A stretch of DNA of 5,365 nucleotides from Vulcanimicrobiota bacterium (GTDB lineage: Bacteria; Vulcanimicrobiota; Vulcanimicrobiia; Vulcanimicrobiales; Vulcanimicrobiaceae): assembly GCA_003167055.1 (NCBI GenBank), contig PMUE01000340.1, forward strand, positions 1,472 through 6,836, given 5' to 3'. The position numbers and the translations under genes are program-made. Below the pieces are notes generated by a model that saw only the letters and a list, made by a program, of their open reading frames with translations, ran no database searches and was not told where the DNA came from. Of this stretch, positions 1 through 5,365 are shown piece after piece. Position 1 is the first letter of the stretch, and every line of letters begins with the position of its first letter.

Positions 1-2
1 TA

Positions 3-518
3 AACGGTCAGCGCCTCTCGCTGTTGCTCGTCTACGGTCAGGGCAGCGACATCGCACAAAACATCGTGGTCCAAGTCCAACAGATGTGGCGCGCCGTCGG
101 TGTCGAGGTGCAACCCAAGGCGTTTCCGTACGCGCAGCTCTACGAGCCCGCACAAGAAGGCGGCATCTTTTACGGCGGCAAGTTCGACGTAGGGTTTTAC
201 GCCTGGATCTCGGGCGGTGATCCCGACGACTCCTCGCAGTGGTTGAGCACGGCGTTTCCGCCCAACGGCAACAACGTCGATCGCTACGCGTCGCCGCAGA
301 TGGACGCTGCGCAAAGCCTCGCGCTTTCTACGTTTAATCAGGCGACACGGAAACGCGCCTACGCAAAGATCGAGGGCTTGCTGGTAGACGACGTCCCGGC
401 GATCTTCTTATTCTATCCGAAGCAACGCTACGCGTTCGCGCCGGAATTACGCAATTTTACCCCGAACGGTATCGGTGAGGCGTGGAATGCCGCCGACTGG
501 ACGTTCACCTCACCTTGA
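3..518 (+). CDS. ABC transporter substrate-binding protein, family 5 (C-terminal part)
   Basis: This is the C-terminal ~171 residues of an extracytoplasmic solute-binding protein of the SBP_bac_5 (OppA/DppA/NikA-like) family, which captures oligopeptides, nickel or similar ligands and hands them to an ABC importer. The reading frame is open from base 3, so the gene starts left of the window; a TTG at 24 is only an internal codon. Typical features of the family's second lobe are visible: a stretch on 'GSDIAQNIVVQVQQMWRAVG' followed by VEVQ, then 'FDVGFYAWISGGDPDD' (the family's D-x-x-x-x-x-W…DPD element), then N-N-x-x-R-Y-x-S-P-x-M-D, and an end with 'VPAIFLFYPKQRYAFAPELRNF'. It ends at TGA 516-518, 27 bases before the isocitrate dehydrogenase gene. 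The ligand cannot be told from this portion, and no permease or ATPase gene is present in the window. Family assignment is firm; substrate is unknown. Confidence 0.9.
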   Translation, partial: NGQRLSLLLVYGQGSDIAQNIVVQVQQMWRAVGVEVQPKAFPYAQLYEPAQEGGIFYGGKFDVGFYAWISGGDPDDSSQWLSTAFPPNGNNVDRYASPQMDAAQSLALSTFNQATRKRAYAKIEGLLVDDVPAIFLFYPKQRYAFAPELRNFTPNGIGEAWNAADWTFTSP

Positions 519-527
519 GAACCCGCT

Positions 528-533
528 AAGGAG
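528..533 (+). promoter_or_regulatory. ribosome binding site of isocitrate dehydrogenase
   Basis: AAGGAG lies 12 bases before the ATG at 546, in the 27-base gap after the binding-protein stop. The spacing is on the long side, but this is the only Shine-Dalgarno-like sequence in the gap. It supports 546 as the start. No promoter-like pair of hexamers fits in this gap, so read-through from the upstream gene is likely. Confidence 0.6.
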
Positions 534-545
534 CCCTTCCCAACC

Positions 546-2045
546 ATGACGACCACCCACGATGCCTCGGTTACCCTCGAAAAAGCTTCCCGCGGCGCGA
601 CTGCGGCAAAAAAGGTCCCGATCACCGTCGCGTATGGCGACGGCATTGGACCCGAAATAATGGACGCTACGCTGCGCATTATTCAAGCAGCCGGCGCGGC
701 GCTCGAGATCGAGCGCATCGAAATCGGTGAACCAATCTATGAAAAGGGCCTGGATAGCGGCATCGAGCCGTCGTCGTGGGACACGCTGCGCCGCACCAAA
801 GTTTTCTTGAAGGCGCCGATCACGACACCGCAAGGTGGCGGGTTCAAGAGTCTCAACGTTACGGTGCGCAAAACGCTCGGCATGTATGCTAACGTGCGCC
901 CCTGCGCATCGCTCTATCCGTTCGTCGCGACCAAACATCCGAACATGGACTTGGTCATCGTCCGCGAGAACGAGGAAGACGTCTACGGCGGCATCGAGCA
1001 TCGCCAAACCAACCAGGTCACGCAGTGTCTCAAGCTGATCTCGCGCCCGGGCTCGGAGCGTATCGTTCGCTACGCCTTTGAGTACGCGCGCGCGAACAAG
1101 CGCAAGAAAGTGACCTGTTTCACCAAAGACAACATCATGAAGATCACCGATGGGCTTTTCCACCGCATCTTCGATGAGATTGCCAAAGAGTACCCGGACC
1201 TCGAGCACGAGCACTGGATCGTCGACATCGGCGCTGCCAAGATGGCTGACACGCCGGAAGCCTTCGACGTGATCGTGATGCCGAATCTCTACGGCGACGT
1301 GCTCTCCGACGTGGCCGCGCAGATTACCGGATCGGTCGGTCTTGCCGGCTCGGCGAACATCGGCGACAACTGCTCGATGTTCGAAGCGATCCACGGTTCG
1401 GCACCACGCCGCGCGGGACAGAATCTGGCCAATCCCTCGGGCCTCTTACAGGGTGCGATCATGATGCTCGTGCACATCGGCCAAGGCAAGGTCGCTGAAT
1501 TGGTGCACAACGCGTGGCTGACCACGATCGAGGAAGGCATTCACACCTACGACATCTTCAAGGAGGGCGTCTCGAAGCAGAAGGTCGGAACGAAAGAATT
1601 CGCCGACGCGGTGATTGCGCGCGTCGGGCAAAAACCGAAGGTGCTCAAACCGATCGAATATCAGGCCGAGTCGCACATGGATCTCTCGATTCGCCCGGAC
1701 GGCAAGCCGCCGGTCAAACAGCGCGTCGGTGTCGATATCTTCATCGATAAGCGCGATGGCAATCCTGACGATATTGCCGGCAAGCTTCTTCCGCTTGGCG
1801 GCGACGGCGTGAAGCTCACCGTGATCGCCAATCGCGGCACGAAGGTGTGGCCGAACGGTAACCCCGACACGTTCTGCAGCGACCAGTGGTCGTGCCGCTT
1901 CGAAAAAACCGGTGGTAACTTCAGCGCTGCGCAGATGGGGGACCTGATCAAAGCTTGCGAAGGCGCCGGTTTCGACGTGATCAAAACCGAGGGACTCTTC
2001 ACCTTTGATGGTGAGCGCGGCTACTCGCTCGCGCAAGGCCAATAG
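546..2045 (+). CDS. icd: NADP-type isocitrate dehydrogenase, long form with C-terminal domain
   Basis: Oxidatively decarboxylates isocitrate to 2-oxoglutarate in the cytoplasmic TCA cycle. The protein has 499 residues: a ~24-residue N-terminal tail, the isocitrate/isopropylmalate dehydrogenase fold (about 25-360) and an extra C-terminal domain (about 361-499), as in the ~496-residue Thermus thermophilus enzyme. By comparison with E. coli Icd, substrate residues are S102, N104, R108, R118, R140, Y147 and K194, and metal-binding aspartates are D227, D251 and D255. The family signature 'NLYGDVLSD' begins at 247. In the cofactor loop H283-GSAP-R288-R289-AG, two arginines occupy the positions of Lys344-Tyr345 in E. 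coli; NAD enzymes and isopropylmalate dehydrogenases usually have Asp-Ile there. This argues for NADP, but is inferred. The ATG at 546 follows an AAGGAG. Isopropylmalate or homoisocitrate dehydrogenase are unlikely because of the length, the C-terminal domain and the SLN-x-x-x-R motif. All expected catalytic residues are present. Confidence 0.95.
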   Translation: MTTTHDASVTLEKASRGATAAKKVPITVAYGDGIGPEIMDATLRIIQAAGAALEIERIEIGEPIYEKGLDSGIEPSSWDTLRRTKVFLKAPITTPQGGGFKSLNVTVRKTLGMYANVRPCASLYPFVATKHPNMDLVIVRENEEDVYGGIEHRQTNQVTQCLKLISRPGSERIVRYAFEYARANKRKKVTCFTKDNIMKITDGLFHRIFDEIAKEYPDLEHEHWIVDIGAAKMADTPEAFDVIVMPNLYGDVLSDVAAQITGSVGLAGSANIGDNCSMFEAIHGSAPRRAGQNLANPSGLLQGAIMMLVHIGQGKVAELVHNAWLTTIEEGIHTYDIFKEGVSKQKVGTKEFADAVIARVGQKPKVLKPIEYQAESHMDLSIRPDGKPPVKQRVGVDIFIDKRDGNPDDIAGKLLPLGGDGVKLTVIANRGTKVWPNGNPDTFCSDQWSCRFEKTGGNFSAAQMGDLIKACEGAGFDVIKTEGLFTFDGERGYSLAQGQ

Positions 2046-2061
2046 CGCCGCAACACCGTTC

Positions 2062-2066
2062 GGAGG
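2062..2066 (+). promoter_or_regulatory. ribosome binding site that fixes a GTG start
   Basis: GGAGG lies 8 bases before GTG 2075, an ideal spacing. It decides the start of the following lipoprotein gene, which has no in-frame ATG near its 5' end; the GTG start gives a complete signal peptide. It sits in the 29-base gap after the isocitrate dehydrogenase stop, with no terminator-like structure in between. Confidence 0.75.
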
Positions 2067-2074
2067 GACTTCTG

Positions 2075-4114
2075 GTGCGTCCGCTGACGTTATGCTTCGT
2101 TGTACTCGCCGCCGCTGCGTTCGCTGCATGCAGCGGCACGACCACGATCTATACCACGCCGATACCCGGTCCGACGCCGACGATGCAGCCGACCGGCATC
2201 CCAACGAGCACGGTCTCCTTCAACGTCATCGTTCCGAATGTGGGCGGTAGCGCGCGCCACCGCCCGAACGTGGTCGTTCCCGCGACGTCGCTGTCCGTCG
2301 CAATCCAGCTCGATTCAGTCAATAGCGTCGCTACGGCAACGCCGGCAACAATCTCCAACCTCAACGCAACGACGACGGGCTGCGAGCAAACCTCGACGCA
2401 GCTTATCTGCGTGATCAACGTCAGCGCGCCGGTCGGATCACTCGTGTACACGCTCACGGTCTACGGTGCAGCGAACGGCACCGGCCCGTCGCTCGGTGCG
2501 GGTAACATTGCCGTGACGACGACCGCCGGAGCGACGGTCGTTGCGCCGGCCACACTCAACGGCACGGTGGCAAAGATCGTGGTGACGGTCGGCAGCGCTT
2601 CGCTAGGTGCAAACATCTCCGTGCCGGTAACCGTGCAAGCCGAGGACTCGGGCGGCAATACCGTGCTCGGGACGTATACAAATCCGATCGCGCTGACCGA
2701 TAGCGATGTGTCCGGACAAACATCGCTCTCGTCATCGGCAAGCAACGTCACCAGCGGCGCAACGGTTGTAACCCTCGCATACGCAGGCGGCGCGATGACC
2801 TCGCCCGCGACAATCAACGCGTCCGCCACCGGGATCAGCCCCGCGAACATTACGCCAGGCTCATTTTCGCCGAATCAAACCTATCCGACGGTGAATGGCT
2901 CGACCACGAGTTTCACCTACACGGGCAGCTACATGTTCGGTAACAACGGTCCACCGGTAAACGGGCCGAACGCGTCCGGCGGGACGTACGATGCGATCGT
3001 CACGACGGGGCAGTCGTTCAACGGCGCCAATAACCTGGTTGAGATCACCGGGCTCAATTCAGCCACGAACTGGCTGCCGAGCAGTTTCTCGACCGCAATC
3101 AACTTTCAAGACCTCGTTGCGTACTACGCGTGGACGCCGCAGGGCTCGAGTTCGTCTCTGGGTCTGGTCGGCATGACCAGCAACACCGGCTTTACCTTAA
3201 CGTGCGCGTCGCCGTACACGAAAGAGATCGTGGCGCCGCTTACGACGAACTGGGACGTGCTGAGCGGCAGCGCGCCCTGCACGGTGTCGTACAACGATGG
3301 GGCGGGTGACACGGGAACGACCGTGCTCAATCCCGACGGTTCCTACGTCGACAACACGCAGGAGCTTTTCCTCGGCGACATTTACACGATCGCGCAAAAC
3401 AGCGATGGGAGCATGTACCAAAGCAACAACGAAACGTGTGGCTGCGGCGGGTCCTCGATCATCACGGTCCCGGTTCCGAGCCCCGGCGCCGCAACGATTC
3501 CCGTCATGATTCAAACCTTTCCCGGCACGATTCCGGCGCCGGATGAAACCACGACACCGTCGCCCGAACCGACCAGCGTGCCCAATCCGTGGGCTGTCTG
3601 GAGCGGAATTCCCGGTGAAAAAATTCCGAGTCCGCTCATCACCGACTCCTTCGCCGTTGTCGGTACGATCGGCTCGCTTCCGAGTGAATGCCTGATTCCG
3701 GCGGGTTTGCTCGGCCCCAATCCGAGCTTGACCGAAGCCGATGAAACCCTGATCGTCGCGGACCCCGCTTCCGACTGGAACGCGATGTATTACTCGAATC
3801 AGACGATCAAGCATTACTATCTCGACGGCGTCGGCGAGATTTGCAACGAGGACGTGCTCATCGGCGCGGCCTATAACGCGTATCCGCTCAACTACTATCT
3901 CAACGTTCCATCGAACCATAATTTCAATACGTCCTACACAACCTATGCGGGAACGCAGTGGACATATCTCACCGCGACCACGCTCACCGCGACGAGCGCG
4001 CGCCGTCGTGAAGCTGCGTCAGCGTTCACCGCGGCGACGTATGCGCTGATGCACGCGCCGATCCAGCTGCGTCTCAACGCGAACAACCCGCAGCGGAAAG
4101 TTATTATGCGATAG
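2075..4114 (+). CDS. large probable lipoprotein of unknown function
   Basis: I cannot assign a function. The GTG start gives a signal peptide (M-R-P, then a hydrophobic Ala-rich core, residues 4-18) ending in F-A-A-C, so C19 is probably lipidated by signal peptidase II; the -3 Phe is not the usual Leu, which lowers certainty a little. A Thr/Pro-rich tether follows (20-45). Residues about 46-165 look like a beta domain with a Cys pair C103/C112, and about 166-262 like a second Ig-like domain rich in Thr, Val, Ala and Ser. A third part (about 265-465) carries C377, C402 and C455-G-C457. A second Pro/Thr linker (about 466-505) leads to a C-terminal part (about 506-679) with many Tyr, Asn and Trp and with C539 and C590. 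The last ~37 residues turn basic (RRR at 643-645). I see no catalytic motif. The composition fits a surface-anchored adhesion-type or scaffold protein, which is inference only. It may share a transcript with the preceding gene. Confidence 0.85.
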   Translation: MRPLTLCFVVLAAAAFAACSGTTTIYTTPIPGPTPTMQPTGIPTSTVSFNVIVPNVGGSARHRPNVVVPATSLSVAIQLDSVNSVATATPATISNLNATTTGCEQTSTQLICVINVSAPVGSLVYTLTVYGAANGTGPSLGAGNIAVTTTAGATVVAPATLNGTVAKIVVTVGSASLGANISVPVTVQAEDSGGNTVLGTYTNPIALTDSDVSGQTSLSSSASNVTSGATVVTLAYAGGAMTSPATINASATGISPANITPGSFSPNQTYPTVNGSTTSFTYTGSYMFGNNGPPVNGPNASGGTYDAIVTTGQSFNGANNLVEITGLNSATNWLPSSFSTAINFQDLVAYYAWTPQGSSSSLGLVGMTSNTGFTLTCASPYTKEIVAPLTTNWDVLSGSAPCTVSYNDGAGDTGTTVLNPDGSYVDNTQELFLGDIYTIAQNSDGSMYQSNNETCGCGGSSIITVPVPSPGAATIPVMIQTFPGTIPAPDETTTPSPEPTSVPNPWAVWSGIPGEKIPSPLITDSFAVVGTIGSLPSECLIPAGLLGPNPSLTEADETLIVADPASDWNAMYYSNQTIKHYYLDGVGEICNEDVLIGAAYNAYPLNYYLNVPSNHNFNTSYTTYAGTQWTYLTATTLTATSARRREAASAFTAATYALMHAPIQLRLNANNPQRKVIMR

Positions 4115-4175
4115 CAGGCAAGCGTAACGTTTAAGAAAGATTAGAATCGGGAACAAGCGCGAGGCGTTTGCCTGC
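4114..4175 (+). repeat. long-loop inverted repeat over the lipoprotein stop and downstream gap
   Basis: Bases 4114-4124 (GCAGGCAAGCG) can pair with 4165-4175 (CGTTTGCCTGC) over 11 positions with no mismatch, counting one G-U pair. The left arm begins at the last base of the TAG stop codon. The 40-base loop is long and no T-run follows the right arm, so it is not a standard intrinsic terminator. It could be an mRNA 3'-end structure, a binding site with separated half-sites, or chance. Confidence 0.4.
4142..4147 (+). promoter_or_regulatory. possible -10 promoter element
   Basis: TAGAAT matches the TATAAT consensus at 5 of 6 positions and lies in the only AT-richer stretch of the gap (about 4125-4147). 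No acceptable TTGACA-like hexamer is seen 15-19 bases upstream. If it is used, transcription would begin near 4154 and the leader before ATG 4195 would be about 40 bases long. This is a weak call. Confidence 0.25.
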
Positions 4176-4198
4176 ATGCGACAAACGTTGTAGCATGC
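4174..4198 (+). promoter_or_regulatory. hairpin covering the start codon of the small exported protein
   Basis: GCATGC (4174-4179) pairs with GCATGC (4193-4198), then after one G-A mismatch ACAA (4181-4184) pairs with TTGT (4188-4191), leaving a three-base loop. The start ATG (4195-4197) lies inside the 3' arm, so in RNA it would be paired, and no Shine-Dalgarno sequence precedes it. The structure shares two bases with the right arm of the inverted repeat at 4114-4175, so the two cannot fully form together. A role in translation control is inference. Confidence 0.35.
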
Positions 4199-4554
4199 TT
4201 CCTCGCATTTTGGCGTTGGTGTTTGGCTGCATATCCACATTCATGCCGCTTGCCTGTTTGGCAAGCGGGCCTGCGCCCGCCGACGAATACTTCGGACCCT
4301 TCAAAGAGAGCGTGCTCGAGATCCGCAATCGGTTGATGGCCTTTGAGCGTGACGCCGATTGGGATTTGCAACGGCACGTACGCGGCATCGACAATCTCGA
4401 ACTCGCGATCGAGGATTGGTACCGCAAGTATCCGCGCGACCCGTGGATTCCGGGCTTCACCGGCCGGCTGATTCGCGTGTACGACCGCGCCCACGACTCC
4501 GGCTCGCGCCTCTGCGCGCACGCTCACGGCATCGCGAGGTCGGCTGGCCGCTAA
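4195..4554 (+). CDS. small exported protein of unknown function
   Basis: The protein has 119 residues and a probable signal peptide: M-L-P-R followed by a hydrophobic segment (about 5-24) with C12 and C21. Cleavage is likely near 'CLASG', before the mature 'PAPADEYFGPF'. C21 lies in P-L-A-C, a poor lipobox, so a lipoprotein is possible but not favoured. The mature part looks helical and charged. It contains 'VLEIRNRL' (40-47) and 'DWYRKYPRDPWIP' (74-86), a Trp/Pro-containing block I recall from short hypothetical proteins of uncultured soil bacteria, without a known role. The start at ATG 4195 was chosen because it begins the signal peptide directly; an earlier in-frame TTG at 4168 would add nine polar residues. 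Neither start has a convincing ribosome binding site at normal distance. The next gene follows after 17 bases. Coding status is likely given the signal peptide and the composition, but function is unknown. Confidence 0.7.
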   Translation: MLPRILALVFGCISTFMPLACLASGPAPADEYFGPFKESVLEIRNRLMAFERDADWDLQRHVRGIDNLELAIEDWYRKYPRDPWIPGFTGRLIRVYDRAHDSGSRLCAHAHGIARSAGR

Positions 4555-4571
4555 GCCGAACAGGTAGCGCC

Positions 4572-5006
4572 ATGGAACCGCTCGACCTCACCAAAGCGCC
4601 GCCGCGCTCACCGCGCACGCCGCTCGTGGACCTCGACCTGATCATGGCTGCCCGCACCGTCGATAAGATGCGCGCCAGCCTGCCCGGTGGCAATCTGGGC
4701 GCCTACAATATCCCGGGCTTCAGCGCCCAAATGCTGGAAGCGATCGGTGTCTCCGAAGATGACTTCCGCGCCGAGGTCGCGCGCGCATCGAGCGACGCCG
4801 ACGTCGCTGCGTGGCTGCGCGATCGGGTGAACATCGACAAGATCGACGCCTTCAACGCCGCAATCACGGCTCGCCGCATCGAGCACCGTCTCAACGACGA
4901 GGTCTGGCGCAAAAAATATCCGCACGGAGCGGCTATGCCGCCGGAGACGCCGCTCATCGACTTCCTCTCGAAGGACGACGAGCTGGCGTTCCTCGGCGCG
5001 CGCTAG
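4572..5006 (+). CDS. DUF5069 domain-containing protein
   Basis: The 144-residue protein matches my memory of the DUF5069 family over its full length. It opens with 'MEPLDLTKAPPRSPR' (the family's L-D-L-T-K-x-P-P-R-S-P-R hallmark), followed by R28-T-V-D-K32-x-R-A and L37-P-G-G-N-L-G-x-Y45. A middle block (about 57-85) carries an acidic helix and 'SDADVAAWLR', and the C-terminal part contains 'NDEVWRKKYP'. There is no signal peptide or membrane segment, so it is cytoplasmic. The family's biochemical role is not established. The frame is open well upstream of 4572, but ATG 4572 matches the family's N-terminus; only a weak AGG (4562-4564) precedes it. It starts 17 bases after the small exported protein and ends 6 bases before the binding-protein gene, so it is probably co-transcribed with both. 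Confidence 0.88.
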   Translation: MEPLDLTKAPPRSPRTPLVDLDLIMAARTVDKMRASLPGGNLGAYNIPGFSAQMLEAIGVSEDDFRAEVARASSDADVAAWLRDRVNIDKIDAFNAAITARRIEHRLNDEVWRKKYPHGAAMPPETPLIDFLSKDDELAFLGAR

Positions 5007-5012
5007 CCGGCC

Positions 5013-5365
5013 GTGCGTATCGTCAGCCTGCTGCCGAGCGCGACCGAGATTCTCTTTGGAATCGGCGCGGGCGAAGAGGTCGTCGGGGTTACGCACGAAT
5101 GCGATTATCCGCCCGACGCGCTCGAACTGCCGAAGCTTACGTCCGCTTCGACGCCCGGCGGCGCGACGTCGGCGGAAATCGACCGTCACGTCCGCGCAGC
5201 GGTTCACGCCGGATCGAGCCTCTATCATCTGGACAGCGCGCTGCTCGCCCGACTCGAGCCCGACCTCATCGTTACGCAGGAGCTCTGCGCGGTGTGCGCG
5301 GTTTCATACGAGATCGTCGACTCCGCCGCGAAACTCCTCAACTCTTGTCATTCTGAGCGCAGTCG
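5013..5365 (+). CDS. BtuF-like cobalamin/iron-type substrate-binding protein (N-terminal part, possibly interrupted)
   Basis: The GTG start lies 6 bases after the DUF5069 stop, with no clear ribosome binding site, which suggests translational coupling. The protein begins 'MRIVSLLPSATEILFGIG', the opening of Peripla_BP_2 (COG0614) binding proteins for vitamin B12, haem or iron-siderophores. It continues with 'GVTHECDYPPDALELPKLT' (25-43), S53-AEID, 'LYHLD' (70-74) and 'LEPDLIVTQELCAVCAVSY' (81-99). No signal peptide is visible before the fold, unlike exported BtuF; cytoplasmic-looking members of this subgroup are common. Family-like sequence runs to about L109. From base 5340 the frame reads N-S-C-H-S-E-R-S, unlike the family and corresponding to an interspersed repeat that reaches the window edge. 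No stop is reached. Full-length relatives are about 250-300 residues, so the gene is either cut by the edge or disrupted by the repeat. Family is firm; ligand and intactness are unknown. Confidence 0.85.
   Translation, partial: MRIVSLLPSATEILFGIGAGEEVVGVTHECDYPPDALELPKLTSASTPGGATSAEIDRHVRAAVHAGSSLYHLDSALLARLEPDLIVTQELCAVCAVSYEIVDSAAKLLNSCHSERS
5346..5365. repeat. start of an interspersed 'TGTCATTCTGAGCG' repeat, cut by the window edge
   Basis: TGTCATTCTGAGCGCAGTCG agrees with the left end of a short dispersed repeat that I remember from many environmental bacterial genomes, usually continuing AAGAATC or AAGGAT and often found between genes. The identification is from memory. Only its first 20 bases are visible, so its length, symmetry and partner copy cannot be seen. 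It falls inside the expected coding span of the BtuF-like gene. Confidence 0.6.

Noticed and set aside
510..1394. 294-residue open frame on the - strand opposite the isocitrate dehydrogenase gene
   Set aside because: It lies wholly against a clearly conserved coding gene, is rich in Arg, Val, Asp and His as expected for a complementary-strand frame of GC-rich DNA, and shows no recognisable domain.
2046..2074. Possible terminator after isocitrate dehydrogenase
   Set aside because: The 29-base gap has no stable stem followed by a T-run; it contains only the ribosome binding site for the next gene.
1446..2204. 252-residue open frame on the - strand spanning the end of isocitrate dehydrogenase and the lipoprotein start
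   Set aside because: It covers two well-supported genes and their ribosome binding site, and its composition is that of a shadow frame.
3197..3919. 240-residue open frame on the - strand inside the lipoprotein gene
   Set aside because: It is Arg-rich and low in complexity, mirrors the Thr/Ser/Pro codons of the + strand gene, and has no known motif.
4126..4189. AACGTTT (4126-4132) and AAACGTT (4183-4189) as a second inverted pair in the same gap
   Set aside because: Only seven bases, built around the common palindrome AACGTT, and it would cross the longer inverted repeat rather than nest in it. Chance is the simpler explanation.
4811..5356. 181-residue + strand frame overlapping DUF5069 and the BtuF-like gene
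   Set aside because: It is out of frame with both recognised proteins, very Arg-rich, and matches no family; the two families explain the same DNA.

Overview
The window is a compact, GC-rich stretch of bacterial chromosome with six genes, all on the + strand and separated by short gaps (6 to 80 bases). Nothing in it looks like a phage, transposase, CRISPR array, tRNA or rRNA. The two lipoprotein or signal-peptide genes show that proteins are exported. The Thr/Pro-rich lipoprotein, with its 'RHRP…PATSLSVAIQ' opening and Cys-x8-Cys beta domain, resembles exported proteins I remember from Candidatus Eremiobacterota (WPS-2) and similar uncultured soil lineages. That placement is from memory, is tentative, and rests mainly on this one protein.

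Layout: (1) 3-518, the C-terminal part of a family-5 (oligopeptide/nickel type) ABC-transporter substrate-binding protein, cut by the left edge. (2) 546-2045, a 499-residue NADP-type isocitrate dehydrogenase of the long Thermus/alphaproteobacterial class, with an extra C-terminal domain. (3) 2075-4114, a 679-residue probable lipoprotein of unknown function, mostly beta and low complexity, with eight cysteines after the lipid cysteine. (4) 4195-4554, a 119-residue probably exported protein of unknown function, whose ATG sits in the 3' arm of a hairpin. (5) 4572-5006, a DUF5069 protein. (6) 5013 to the right edge, the start of a cobalamin/iron-type (BtuF-like) binding protein.

Genes 1-3 have 27- and 29-base gaps with good ribosome binding sites and could be one transcript, though their functions are not obviously linked: nutrient uptake, the TCA cycle and a cell-surface protein. 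The 80-base gap after gene 3 is the only AT-richer non-coding stretch. It holds an inverted repeat, a possible -10 box and a hairpin, and is the likeliest transcription boundary. Genes 4-6 are tightly packed and probably co-transcribed.

The most notable point is the right edge. Family-like protein sequence of gene 6 stops near residue 109, and the last 20 bases match the start of an interspersed repeat that I recognise from many environmental bacterial genomes (TGTCATTCTGAGCGCAGTCG…). Either the repeat has interrupted the gene, or the contig was broken or misjoined at the repeat. I found no convincing new multi-gene system here; the two uncharacterised exported proteins are the genuine unknowns.
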